A stretch of 64,000 nt of DNA from CAVQBL01 sp963710715 (GCA_963710715.1 CAVQBL010000008.1:1-64000), one strand, 5' to 3'; positions 1 through 7,812 are shown, counted from the first letter of the stretch. Numbers and translations: made by a program. The notes: a model not told the origin generated them from the letters alone.

Positions 1-127
1 CAATTTTATTAGTCAGCGGGCTTTTTTTGTGTTCTTTATAATTTTTGATTTCTTCATTAGCAGTATTAATTTCTTTAATTTCTTCAGTTAATTTTTGCTT
101 GTATTGGTCAAAGGTCATTGCTGGCAT
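1..127 (-). CDS. Hypothetical protein, N-terminal part (runs off the window)
   Basis: On the minus strand an ATG at 127 opens a frame that stays open to the window edge (42 codons). A good ribosome binding site (GGAGA) lies just upstream. The visible part is charged and lysine/glutamate rich (starts MPAMTFDQYKQK), probably helical. I do not recognise a family. The frame reads away from the repeat that begins at 484. Confidence 0.5.
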   Translation of the reverse strand, partial: MPAMTFDQYKQKLTEEIKEINTANEEIKNYKEHKKSPLTNKI

Positions 128-483
128 TTTTGTTTCTCCACATCAGTTTGATAAAGAACGTACATTTAATATAAATGGAGTAACAAAAACAATTCCGGGA
201 TTTCCCTGTCAGGGATTTCCCAGATTAAAAAATATTTAGCTTCTCATGGAATTTTACTCAGCGGTAATTAAAAAATTACTTGAAACTTAAATAAGCATCC
301 TATTGTATTAAGCATACTTAATCTCATCATCATATGTAGCATTCTAGGAAATTTAACAGCCAGTTTCTTTGTTTTTTCTTGATATTCATCAGGCCGTCTC
401 TTCTATGTTTTTTATTACTTTCAGCACAGCTTTAAATGCTTTTATCATTGTTAGAAGATCAGTTTATATTGCTGAACACAAGA
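128..483. other. Intergenic region, 356 bp
   Basis: No convincing gene. Two copies of GGGATTTCCC (197-206 and 212-221), each a small inverted repeat, lie about 70 bp upstream of the minus-strand gene and could be an operator for it. The remainder is AT-rich without clear structure. Confidence 0.35.
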
Positions 484-546
484 CCGCTTATCGATTTGAA
501 AAAAGTAGCGCCCTTCAACGAGTATAGAAAAAGTAGCAAAAAATAA
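484..546 (+). pseudogene. 3' fragment of LqsR-like response regulator gene
   Basis: Twenty codons plus stop, in the same frame and identical to the end of the intact regulator gene at 15315-16343. There is no start codon and nothing of the gene upstream of 484. It is a duplication scar and gives the polarity of the large repeat. Confidence 0.9.
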
Positions 547-552
547 TGGGTC

Positions 553-1194
553 TTATAACGATTTTCTAATCCAAAAAATGCGAGCTGCACTGAATATCTC
601 AACGTTCTTCATAACAGGTTCAGGTACCACTTTAGAATTGATGGCCATTAAGTGATAACGATTCACTTGCGTTCCAGCCATTAATTTGCGAACTATGAGT
701 TGCCCGCCTTGGATCTGCACAATGCAGTTTGAGCCAATGAGTTTATGAACATCTTCTCCAAAACACCTTATTCCTGCAACATAATCACCTTTCGATAAAG
801 CAGGTTCCATGCCTTCATCACTTACCATAGCATCAACGGAATTAGGGTGGAGCTTGTGAAGAAGGCTGATTTCTTGATTCAGGGCGGGAACAGTAGCCTC
901 TTCTCGTTTGGTTTTTGCTTTGAGCAGAGGGTCTTCACCTCTACCGTGAATGAGCCATTCGAGAGTACAGTCCAAGCCTTCTGCTTGAAATGCAGTAACA
1001 AGTTTAAGTGCCCCGCTAGCAGTTAATCCCGCGTTCGTACTTTCCCAGTCCCTTAGGCTTGAGGGCGCAATGCCATGTTTTTTCCCAAATTTTGCAAGGG
1101 AATACCGAAGAGCATTCCTTAAATAGCGGATTCGTTGCGCACGCTTGGCCTGGTCTTCTGGGGTGCCCTCTAGGCTTTTTTGTCTTCCTGCCAT
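553..1194 (-). CDS. Phage-type repressor, XRE HTH plus S24-like domain with altered catalytic dyad
   Basis: A 213-aa protein. Residues about 20-75 form an XRE-type helix-turn-helix and residues about 115-213 a LexA/CI-type (peptidase S24) dimerisation domain. In S24 proteins self-cleavage needs Ser in a GDSMEP-like motif and a later Lys in VKRL. Here the motifs read DEGMEP (Gly at 128) and IVRKL (Arg at 169), so both catalytic positions look lost; I infer a repressor not inactivated by RecA-stimulated self-cleavage. It diverges from a response-regulator/csrA operon, with paired inverted repeats between them, and probably controls both. An identical protein is encoded at 16350-16991. The position resembles the phage-type repressor of Legionella lvr regions, but orthology is not established. 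Confidence 0.85.
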   Translation of the reverse strand: MAGRQKSLEGTPEDQAKRAQRIRYLRNALRYSLAKFGKKHGIAPSSLRDWESTNAGLTASGALKLVTAFQAEGLDCTLEWLIHGRGEDPLLKAKTKREEATVPALNQEISLLHKLHPNSVDAMVSDEGMEPALSKGDYVAGIRCFGEDVHKLIGSNCIVQIQGGQLIVRKLMAGTQVNRYHLMAINSKVVPEPVMKNVEIFSAARIFWIRKSL

Positions 1195-1230
1195 AATGCT
1201 CTCTGTTCAAGGAATGGGCAATATCTCACA

Positions 1231-1287
1231 CAAGATCGAGCGGTTGTCCGCTTACTATAAAACGGATACCCGTTTAAACTGATCTTG
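1231..1287. promoter_or_regulatory. Nested operator pair between repressor and regulator operon (left copy)
   Basis: Two inverted repeats of the form CGG-N4-CCG, AGCGGTTGTCCGCT (1239-1252) and AAACGGATACCCGTTT (1260-1275), have centres 22 bp apart, about two helical turns. Outer arms CAAGATC (1231-1237) and GATCTTG (1281-1287) enclose both. A TATAAA-like sequence lies between the two sites. This is the expected layout for cooperative binding by the divergently encoded repressor. The second copy is at 17028-17084. Confidence 0.65.
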
Positions 1288-1387
1288 TCGCTAAACAACC
1301 TTTCGCTGAGATTATAGACCAGCTGTATACAAGAACAAGTCTAGTGTGGGAGGGCGATAAAACAAAGCTTAAAGAGGTAAATGTGTT

Positions 1388-1753
1388 ATGACAGAGATTT
1401 TATTAGTTGAAGATGAAGTGATTCTTCAAACAGTTCATAAAATGATGCTTGCAACATTAGGAGGTCAAGTTGATGTTGTGGGCAGTGGTGAAGAGGCCCT
1501 TTTAAAACTCAATAATCACTATGACGTTATTTTTATGGACATTGGCTTACCAGGCATAAGCGGTATAGAAACAATCAAAAGAATTCGTACGTCTGATTCT
1601 AAGTTAAAGGACTCGCCGATTGTCGTTTTGACAGCGATGAACCTTGAGGACGTTAGGCTTGAGTGTATAACAGCAGGTGCAACGGCACTTTTTATTAAGC
1701 CTATCAGCATCGAAGCACTTCAGAAGATTTTAAAGAGTTTTGTCAGTAAATAA
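1388..1753 (+). CDS. Single-domain response regulator (CheY-like receiver)
   Basis: A 121-aa protein that is only a receiver domain. It has the acidic pair E8/D9, the phosphoacceptor D51 in FMDIGLPG, T82 and K104 in the IKP motif, all in the usual CheY positions. No output domain follows, so it should act through protein contacts or as a phosphate sink. It is the first gene of a four-gene run with two csrA paralogues and a LuxR-type gene (gaps of 26, 34 and 40 bp), preceded by AAAGAGGT. This gene is absent from the second repressor-csrA module at 17.1 kb, so it was gained or lost after duplication. Confidence 0.9.
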   Translation: MTEILLVEDEVILQTVHKMMLATLGGQVDVVGSGEEALLKLNNHYDVIFMDIGLPGISGIETIKRIRTSDSKLKDSPIVVLTAMNLEDVRLECITAGATALFIKPISIEALQKILKSFVSK

Positions 1754-1779
1754 TTTTTTACATTAAGGAGGAAATAAAC

Positions 1780-1977
1780 ATGTTGATACTATCAAGACAC
1801 ATCGGGCAAGAGATTATATTAGGTGAGTTGGGTGAAATCAAAATTATGCTAGTCGGTTTTAGGAAAGGAGAAGTTCGTATTGGCATCACTGCACCGCGCA
1901 CTGTTCCTGTTGATCGTAAGGAAATCTACGACCTAAAACAAAAAGATAAGCAAGAAAACAAAAAAGCTGCTGCTTGA
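1780..1977 (+). CDS. CsrA-family RNA-binding regulator, paralogue 1
   Basis: A 65-aa protein with the CsrA/RsmA signature: starts MLILSRHIGQEI, then a beta-rich core and VPVDRKEIY with the RNA-contacting Arg, as in CsrA. The usual Arg of LTRR is His here (LSRH). CsrA proteins bind GGA motifs in mRNA leaders and control translation and stability. A strong ribosome binding site (AAGGAGG) supports the start. It is nearly the same as the protein at 17205-17402. Tandem accessory csrA genes beside a phage-type repressor are typical of Legionella integrative elements, where such paralogues regulate the element. Confidence 0.93.
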   Translation: MLILSRHIGQEIILGELGEIKIMLVGFRKGEVRIGITAPRTVPVDRKEIYDLKQKDKQENKKAAA

Positions 1978-2011
1978 GCTAGGCAGCAGTTGCAAAAGGG
2001 AGGAAAAAACC

Positions 2012-2257
2012 ATGAACTCATTTGTGAAAGCGGAAACGAAGTACCTAGAAGATGCACATATGCTTATTTTATCGAGACATATTGGCGAACAAATTATAGC
2101 AGGCGAGCAAGGGGAAATTCGGATTGTGCTCGTCGGCTTTGAGAAAGATGGGCAAGCGCGTATCGGTGTTGTCGCTCCTAGTAGCGTCCCAATCAGTCGT
2201 AAGGAAATTTACGACAAAATGCAAAAAGAAAAACAAAACAATAAAAAAATTACATAG
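2012..2257 (+). CDS. CsrA-family RNA-binding regulator, paralogue 2, with N-terminal extension
   Basis: An 81-aa protein: a CsrA core (MLILSRHIGEQI... ISRKEIYDKM) preceded by about 16 extra residues. The start at 2012 is supported by AAGGGAGG; an internal ATG at 2060 would give a standard CsrA but lacks such a site. It sits 34 bp after paralogue 1 and differs from it clearly, so the pair may form heterodimers or bind different RNAs. The counterpart at 17438-17683 is very similar. Confidence 0.9.
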   Translation: MNSFVKAETKYLEDAHMLILSRHIGEQIIAGEQGEIRIVLVGFEKDGQARIGVVAPSSVPISRKEIYDKMQKEKQNNKKIT

Positions 2258-2297
2258 TATGGCTGAGCTGTTGAAAATAGAGAGATAAGAGGTTTTT

Positions 2298-2579
2298 ATG
2301 AAAGATAATTCTATAACGAAAAATTTAATGGAATTATTAGGTAACAATGAATCTAATGAGAAACAAATTCCTGCCATCATGTTAAGTAAACGGGAAATAG
2401 AATGTTTGATGCTTGCTGCACTGGGTTATAGCTTAAGTGAAACGGCTGAAGTATTAAAGATAAGTCAAAAAACAGTTGAGCAATATAGAAATGATATAAA
2501 GAGAAAACTTAAATGTAGGAATATAACACATGCTGTTTTTCAAGGTATTAAATTTGGTTTGATCACACCAATAGAATAA
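2298..2579 (+). CDS. LuxR/GerE-type HTH transcription regulator, HTH domain only
   Basis: A 93-aa protein. Residues about 28-90 match a LuxR-type helix-turn-helix (LSKREIECLMLAALGYS, then AEVLKISQKTVEQYR). There is no receiver or ligand-binding domain, so it resembles GerE-like stand-alone regulators and could be activated by dimerisation or by the CheY-like protein encoded three genes upstream. AGAGG precedes the start. It is the last gene of the run and converges on the orphan parB. Confidence 0.85.
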   Translation: MKDNSITKNLMELLGNNESNEKQIPAIMLSKREIECLMLAALGYSLSETAEVLKISQKTVEQYRNDIKRKLKCRNITHAVFQGIKFGLITPIE

Positions 2580-2705
2580 CTCAAAGATAATTAATTTAAT
2601 GCAGGTGCATTCGGTAGTAGGAAAGGGGCTAAAATAAAAAAACAAATTAAAAAACTTGCCCTGCCCAATGCATAAAAAATGCTAGGCGGAGAAATGAATC
2701 ACACA

Positions 2706-3569
2706 TCATCGAATATTTTTAATCAACCAATCTATTTCTTCTGGCGAACGAACAGAAATAATAATTTTACCTTCGCCTTTATCATTTAATTGCACCTTCA
2801 CTATGGAGGATAATTTTTGAGTAAGAATATCCTGCCATTTAACTATTTGATCTTTGTAAGGATTCTCGTCCACTGAATGTGCGACAGGAGACAATTTCAG
2901 TTTTTGCGCTAATTTCTCTGTTTCACGCACAGATAACTTTTTAACCACAATCTGTGCGGCTAACTCTTTTTGCTTTACAGCATTCAATGACAATAATGCT
3001 CGCGCATGTCCCATTTCAATTTTTCTCATTCGTAGTAATTTTTTTACTTCTTCATCAAGGCCAAGTAGCCTGATTAAATTTGTCACAGCAGAACGTGAAC
3101 GCCCTACTCTGTCCGCAATTTCCTCATGTGTTAAACAAAACTCTGAAATCAGTCTTTCAAATGCAACTGCCTCATCAATTGCATTAAGCGATTCTCGTTG
3201 GATGTTTTCGATTAGTGCAAATGCACATGCAGTTTGATCAGGAATGTCTCTGATAATAGCAGGTATTGTTTTTAATTCAGCTAACATAGCTGCTCGCCAA
3301 CGACGCTCCCCTGCTATGATCTCAAACCTCTCATTGGCCAAACGCCTAACGATCAAAGGAAGAAGTATTCCTTGCGATTTAATAGATACCGCTAGCTCAC
3401 GGAGTGATTCGTCATCTATAATTGATCTAGGTTGATATTTCCCAGAAACAAGTAAATTAATAGGTAAATGGAAAATATTTTCTTTTAGAAATTCTTCTGT
3501 TTTTGATTCAGTTAGAAGATCATCTAAACCTAATAAATTTCGTAGTCCTTTCAATTCCAGGTGTGGCAT
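2706..3569 (-). CDS. Orphan ParB/Spo0J-family partition-like protein
   Basis: About 287 aa with the ParB order: N-terminal CTP-binding/ParB box (GQYQPR-like GKYQPRS, then GERRWRAA and ENIQRESL), a central HTH (THEEIADRVGRSRSAVTNLIR) and a C-terminal domain. I choose the ATG at 3569 (starts MPHLELKG) with GGAG 7 bp upstream; a longer GTG start at 3614 would place part of the iteron array in the coding sequence. It has no ParA partner of its own and is divergent from the iterons and the parA-parB-rep genes. It resembles chromosomal-type ParB more than the second ParB of this window and may regulate replication or bind its own sites. Confidence 0.85.
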   Translation of the reverse strand: MPHLELKGLRNLLGLDDLLTESKTEEFLKENIFHLPINLLVSGKYQPRSIIDDESLRELAVSIKSQGILLPLIVRRLANERFEIIAGERRWRAAMLAELKTIPAIIRDIPDQTACAFALIENIQRESLNAIDEAVAFERLISEFCLTHEEIADRVGRSRSAVTNLIRLLGLDEEVKKLLRMRKIEMGHARALLSLNAVKQKELAAQIVVKKLSVRETEKLAQKLKLSPVAHSVDENPYKDQIVKWQDILTQKLSSIVKVQLNDKGEGKIIISVRSPEEIDWLIKNIR

Positions 3570-3591
3570 ATCAACTCCATTAGCATTGAGC

Positions 3592-3724
3592 ACGCAAACG
3601 TCTGACTTTATCACGCGAGCGTCTTAAAAAAACGACTAAAATCCGCACGCAGACGTCTTAGTATATTCCCGCAAACGTCCGACTTTATCACGCGAGCGTC
3701 TTAACATCGCACGCAGATGTCTGA
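3592..3724. repeat. Iteron array: six 14-bp direct repeats
   Basis: Six copies close to ACGCRNRCGTCTKA begin at 3592, 3613, 3647, 3669, 3690 and 3711. Spacings are 21, 34, 22, 21 and 21 bp, mostly two helical turns, so they lie on one face of the DNA as expected for an initiator-binding array. A seventh, inverted copy lies at the end of the rep gene (7490-7503). Such arrays with a Rep_3 protein mark iteron-controlled plasmid origins. Binding by Rep rather than by ParB is inferred. Confidence 0.85.
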
Positions 3725-3918
3725 GGTTCAGTCATTAACTATCTGATTTTGTTATGGCAAAAAGTACCTTAAACAATATTAAACTAAATAAAATAAAAAA
3801 AACACGTTGTGTTTTCTTTTTTATAAATAAAATTCACTACCTAGTTGCATTTTCACAAAAAAACGGATAAATTTAATAAAAAGTGAAATTTCCTCAACAT
3901 CCAGCAAAAGGAATAAAA
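3725..3918. other. AT-rich candidate origin segment and parA leader
   Basis: Very AT-rich DNA directly next to the iterons, a natural duplex-opening region. It contains an inverted repeat AAAACAC-GTT-GTGTTTT (3799-3815) followed by a T-rich run, which could be a terminator or protein site, and a DnaA-box-like TTTTCACA. It also holds the parA promoter. Origin function is inferred from position only. Confidence 0.5.
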
Positions 3919-5146
3919 ATGCTCGAACAAGCCATAGCACCGTACGGTATTGATGAGCCTGAGAAACTGATGGAAAGGTTTTCTGGCGCCGGTAATGAAA
4001 TGCTCCTCACACTACGTAACTATATCACCAATCCTGATAATCGTAAAAAACCCCGAACTTGGGGTGCTATTGAAGCAGCACAGATGATCGGTATATCAAA
4101 CCCAACCTTTAGAAAACTTCTAGAAAAACACTCAGATTTACCAGGCATAGTGGCTGAGACTACCCCAGGAAGTAGATCTATCAATAAATACACTCTACAA
4201 GCCATTAATCAACTGCGAACATTTTCAAATACCAGATACAGCAGGCCAAAGGATTCCAAGCCACTAGTCATTGCGATATCTAATCTTAAAGGGAGGTGTT
4301 GGGAAAACACAAACAGCTGTTGATCTTGGTAAAAAAATTGCGATAGAAGGACTTCGAGCGCTTTTGTTAGATTTTGATGCGCAAGGTACCGCAACATTAA
4401 TTAGTTCGGGGTTGATCCCCGATCTTGAACTGAAATACGAAGATACGATAACGAATGTATTAGTTTCTTATCCCGAAAATATTAAAGACGTCATTCTTAA
4501 AACACATTTTGATGGTTTCGATATTATTCCTGCAAATTTAGCTATTCAAGATTGTGATCTGTTATTACCTAATCCAAATGATAATAACGAAGAAAGAAAT
4601 GGTAGTCCTCATTTCCGTCTTGCCAAGGCACTAAAACACATTAAAAATAATTATGATGTAATTCTCATAGATTGTGGGCCAAATTTAGGGATGTTAACTC
4701 TCAATGCCATCATTGCGTGTGATGGAATGATTATCCCAATTCCTCCAAGCATGAATGATTATTCAAGTTTCATTATGTATACAGCAACCTTAAGGAATTT
4801 ATTTAAAAACTTATCTAATAAAAAATTAGAGTATTTACGCATCCTTATTTCCAAACATAGTGGAAGTAATGAATCCATGCAAATGGAAAACATGATGCGA
4901 GAGCAATTTGGTCGTTATATTCTCTCAAATCATATGTGTGAAACAGTAGAAGTTTCGAAAGCAGCAAATGAAATTGGAACGATTTACGATGTTTCAAAAC
5001 CTCGCGGCAGTCGCGAAGCTTATCGACGCGCCATTCAACATCTTGATGACGTTAATTTAGAAATCATTAATCATTTTAAAGAAATCTGGATTCGCCAATC
5101 TCAAAAGGCAGTGCAGCCCAGTTTGGAGGAAGCTATAAATGGATAA
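3919..5146 (+). pseudogene. parA: ParA-type partition ATPase with N-terminal HTH, frameshifted in the P-loop
   Basis: Two frames together encode one ParA of about 408 aa. The first part (ATG at 3919, AAGGA upstream) has a MerR-like HTH near WGAIEAAQMIGIS, typical of large type Ia ParA proteins that repress their own operon. The second part begins in the deviant Walker A motif KGGVGKT and continues with LLLDFDAQG, the Walker A' aspartate, and VILIDCGP (Walker B). One extra G in GGGAGG at 4291-4296 breaks the frame exactly at the P-loop. Read as is, the protein would stop after 146 codons. Either a sequencing error, a true mutation or recoding explains this. The end overlaps parB by 8 bp. Confidence 0.85.
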
Positions 5147-6179
5147 CAGTAAACGAAATGTTCATACTTCCGGCCCTTTAGGAATGTTAGTTAAGACTGG
5201 TCAGATTAAAAAAATCGATTTAACAGAAGAACCAACACGAGGCAATTTGCAAAATGTTGATCTTGATAGGCTAAAGACCGCGGGCTCTTATTTTAAAACC
5301 CAAGCAGGCATTCAATTCAGCGAAAATGAACTTATTTTTATTGATCCAAAAGAGTGTGAACCTTGGGAATACGCTAATCGATCTGAAGATGAAATGGGCA
5401 ATATGGATGAGCTTATTAAGTCTATTCGCGAAAATACTCAACTTCAACCTGCCCTTATTCGCACCCATCCTGCTCCGCATGGTGAGATTAAGTATCAAAT
5501 TATCTTTGGACGACGAAGATATGCAGCCTGTCTTTCATTGGGAATCAAGCTGCTTGTCATTAAGAAAGATAATTTATCTTTGCAGGAAGCCATTTTATGT
5601 CAGGATGCGGAAAATAAATTTAGACAAGACGTCAGTAGTTATTCAAATGCAGTTCTTTATAAGAAATTATTAACTACAAAAGCATTTAAAACAGAGAAAG
5701 AATTGGCCGAGAAGCTAGGCATATCACCTCCTTCTCTCAATGAATTAATGAGTTATGTTAAACTTCCTAAAGAAATTATAGCAAATATATCTAATATTCA
5801 TGCATTGCCAATTTATATGGCAACCAAGCTTGTTAGATTGCTCTCTGATGACAAAACTTTGTTGCAAAAAGCCATTGAAATTGCCTCTGAAATTGGAGGA
5901 TCAATTAATACCCCAGCAAAATTAGAAGCAGTCTTAAGGAAAGATGTTGGTTCTAGGGAAATTGTTCCACATAGAACAAAGGTTGTTCACGATAAACACA
6001 ATAACAAGCTTTTTACTTTTAAAATTGATCATAAGGGTATCCCGTCTTTCGTGTTTCAAAAAGACCTCCTTGATGCTTTAGATTTTGATAATTTATGCCA
6101 TCAGTTAAAAGCTATAATTGAATCGCTATCTAAATCTAAATTCGGACGTCCGAATTTAGAAAAAGAAGCAGCCGAGTAA
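5139..6179 (+). CDS. parB: ParB partition protein (plasmid type)
   Basis: A 346-aa protein. It carries the ParB N-terminal domain with the CTP-binding GRRRYAACLSLG motif (residues about 123-134) and a central HTH (EKELAEKLGISPPSLNELMSYVKLP), plus a basic C-terminus. ParB binds parS and is moved by ParA. It overlaps parA by 8 bp and has GGAGG upstream, so the two are translated together. Two long palindromes at its 3' end are candidate parS sites. Confidence 0.9.
   Translation: MDNSKRNVHTSGPLGMLVKTGQIKKIDLTEEPTRGNLQNVDLDRLKTAGSYFKTQAGIQFSENELIFIDPKECEPWEYANRSEDEMGNMDELIKSIRENTQLQPALIRTHPAPHGEIKYQIIFGRRRYAACLSLGIKLLVIKKDNLSLQEAILCQDAENKFRQDVSSYSNAVLYKKLLTTKAFKTEKELAEKLGISPPSLNELMSYVKLPKEIIANISNIHALPIYMATKLVRLLSDDKTLLQKAIEIASEIGGSINTPAKLEAVLRKDVGSREIVPHRTKVVHDKHNNKLFTFKIDHKGIPSFVFQKDLLDALDFDNLCHQLKAIIESLSKSKFGRPNLEKEAAE
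6135..6160. promoter_or_regulatory. 26-bp perfect palindrome, candidate parS 1
   Basis: A perfect 26-bp palindrome inside the last codons of parB with core TTCGGACGTCCGAA. The same 14-bp core recurs 39 bp downstream. Palindromic sites next to parAB are the usual form of parS; ParB binding is inferred, and a site controlling rep transcription is the alternative. Confidence 0.65.
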
Positions 6180-6198
6180 TTCGGACGTCCGAATTACT
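6175..6198. promoter_or_regulatory. 24-bp perfect palindrome, candidate parS 2
   Basis: A perfect 24-bp palindrome with core TTCGGACGTCCGAA that covers the parB stop codon and lies 31 bp before rep. Its centre is 39 bp from that of the first palindrome. Together they form a two-site array between parB and rep. Confidence 0.65.
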
Positions 6199-6229
6199 GT
6201 ACTTACAGGGAGACAAGGAGTCTGTTGCG

Positions 6230-7492
6230 ATGTTGGTCGAACAAAGAAAAGATATAAAAAAGCCAATTCTAAAGAAGCATGTAAATACTATACATTGCAC
6301 CAATAATCTTACCCTTGTGCAAAGAAAACTCTTTAATGCTTTTTTGTTTCATGCCTATCATGAAATACCAGAAAGATTTCAATATGAAGTTCCAGTAAAA
6401 AAGCTGTGTCAATTAATTGGATACGATAGTAGAGATTATAAAAAATTAAGAAAATCTATTTTAGATTTACTTACGACTGCAATTGAATGGAACGTAATTG
6501 AAGATGAACAAGGCGAAGAAAAGGAAAAGTGGCGAGCTAGTTCAATTGTCTCGGCAGCCAAGATCGAAAATGGTATTTGTACATATGAATTTAGTTCGAT
6601 AATGAGAGAATTATTATATAGGCCAGAAATTTATGGCAAAATCGATATTCAAGTCATGACACAATTCAAATCTAGCTACGGACTGGCTTTATATGAGAAT
6701 TGTGTTCGTTTTCAAAGTATTTCGAGTACACCATGGTTGCCTATTAATGTGTTTAAAAGATTAATGGGAGTTACTGGTGATCAGTACCAAAGTTTTTGTG
6801 ACTTAAAAAAACGAGTTGTTGATATCGCAGTAAAAGAAGTGAATTTATATTCACCAATAAAAGTTATACCGGAAACACAGAGAATTAATAAGAAAGTTGT
6901 GAAAATTAAATTTAAGTTATATCCAAAAAAAGAAACAGACAATATTATTGAAAATCAAATTGCCGATATAGATTTAGACTTATTTGAGCACTTAAAACGT
7001 GAATTTACTTTATCTGAGAAAATCGCTTTAGAAATACTGTCCAACTATGAGCCAGGGTTCATTAAAGAAAAAATTAAATTAATTAAAATATCTGATAGTT
7101 TTCAAACAGGTAAAATCAGAGATCTCTCAGCCTACTTGATTGATTCGTTAAGACGGGATTATAAACCAAGTAAATCAAGTAAGGTTTTGCTAGACGAAAT
7201 TCGCAGGCAAAAAGAGGTGCAAATTAAAGAAGAGAAACGAAAAGAAGAAGCATTGCAGCAGAATCTAAAACAGCAGAAATTGGAAAGGATAAATAATTAT
7301 CTTAATAGCCTTACCGAAGAAGAAAAGAATCATTTGCATCAGGCTTTTGAACAGAATCTTACAAATTCCAAGGATAACTATAGTATTAAATATTACAAAA
7401 GATTTGGCCTGGACAGCAAACTTGTTCAGTCATTATTTTCCAATTATGTTGCTGATTTAATAGGGGAAAATCAATTAGAAAGTGCTATCTAA
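6230..7492 (+). CDS. rep: Plasmid replication initiator, Rep_3 (RepB/RepE) family
   Basis: A 420-aa protein. Residues about 15-225 match the two winged-helix domains of Rep_3 initiators (TLVQRKLFNAFLFHA near the start, then YGLALYENCVRF, then WLPINVFKRLMG). The C-terminal 150 residues are lysine-rich and coiled. Such proteins bind iterons as monomers and start plasmid replication, and repress their own promoter as dimers. It follows parB with GGAG upstream, and its stop codon coincides with an inverted iteron copy, so replication, partition and origin form one module. Confidence 0.88.
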   Translation: MLVEQRKDIKKPILKKHVNTIHCTNNLTLVQRKLFNAFLFHAYHEIPERFQYEVPVKKLCQLIGYDSRDYKKLRKSILDLLTTAIEWNVIEDEQGEEKEKWRASSIVSAAKIENGICTYEFSSIMRELLYRPEIYGKIDIQVMTQFKSSYGLALYENCVRFQSISSTPWLPINVFKRLMGVTGDQYQSFCDLKKRVVDIAVKEVNLYSPIKVIPETQRINKKVVKIKFKLYPKKETDNIIENQIADIDLDLFEHLKREFTLSEKIALEILSNYEPGFIKEKIKLIKISDSFQTGKIRDLSAYLIDSLRRDYKPSKSSKVLLDEIRRQKEVQIKEEKRKEEALQQNLKQQKLERINNYLNSLTEEEKNHLHQAFEQNLTNSKDNYSIKYYKRFGLDSKLVQSLFSNYVADLIGENQLESAI

Positions 7493-7503
7493 GACGTTTG
7501 CGT
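7490..7503 (-). repeat. Seventh iteron copy, inverted
   Basis: The complement reads ACGCAAACGTCTTA, matching the six-copy array 3.8 kb upstream. It overlaps the rep stop codon. A single inverted iteron far from the array could take part in handcuffing or DNA looping, or mark the other edge of the replication module. Confidence 0.7.
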
Positions 7504-7812
7504 GCTTCCTATTTATGATGGTTATAGCTGCTAAAGGCAAGACATATATCTGTAAATGTTACTCGCTTCATAGTTTTGCTTCTAGGGGGGCTTCAAAGCT
7601 CCTTGCTAAATGAATTTAGGCTGAGCAATTTTTTTACTATCCATTAGGCTAATTTTAATTTAAAATTTATATTCTTTTAAAAAGCAGGGGAGGGAGATCC
7701 CACACTCAAATTTTAAAGAGAGAATTGAATAGTGTAGTTTTTTCATATACTTAAGCTGTCCACTTTCATTCGAAGGTTTAAATACAGCGGTTAAAGAGAG
7801 AGACTGAAAGCT
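7493..7812. other. Intergenic region with leader of synthetase operon
   Basis: 320 bp between rep and the synthetase. A weak stem (GGGCTT/AGCTCC near 7590) may end rep transcription. A TATACT box near 7748 is a possible -10 element for the following operon. The start codon at 7813 is preceded by a purine-rich AGAGAGA rather than a strong ribosome binding site, which suggests low or regulated expression. No gene seen. Confidence 0.4.

Larger units (their letters stand above)
484..1348. repeat. 865-bp direct repeat, left copy
   Basis: Identical by eye to 16281-17145 at a constant offset of 15,797 bp, with one mismatch noticed (G at 886, A at 16683; silent in the repressor). It contains the last 20 codons of the response regulator that is complete at 15315-16343, the whole repressor gene and its operator region. 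Identity stops abruptly on the left at 484; on the right it fades at 1348, just before the downstream operon. The truncated regulator tail shows that this copy descends from the arrangement at 16.3 kb. Confidence 0.95.

Noticed and set aside
45..239. A 64-aa frame on the plus strand
   Set aside because: It lies antisense to the partial minus-strand gene that has a good ribosome binding site, and has no domain.
1016..1210. A second frame inside the repressor gene (and its copy at 16813-17007)
   Set aside because: It is a shadow of the repressor coding sequence in another frame; the repressor reading has clear domains.
3725..3880. CRISPR array
   Set aside because: The regular 21-22-bp spacing nearby comes from 14-bp iterons, too short for CRISPR repeats, with no cas genes in the window.
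4285..4300. Programmed +1 frameshift in parA as a firm call
   Set aside because: A ribosome-binding-like sequence is present, but there is no slow or stop codon at the shift point and no homologue evidence; an indel is simpler.
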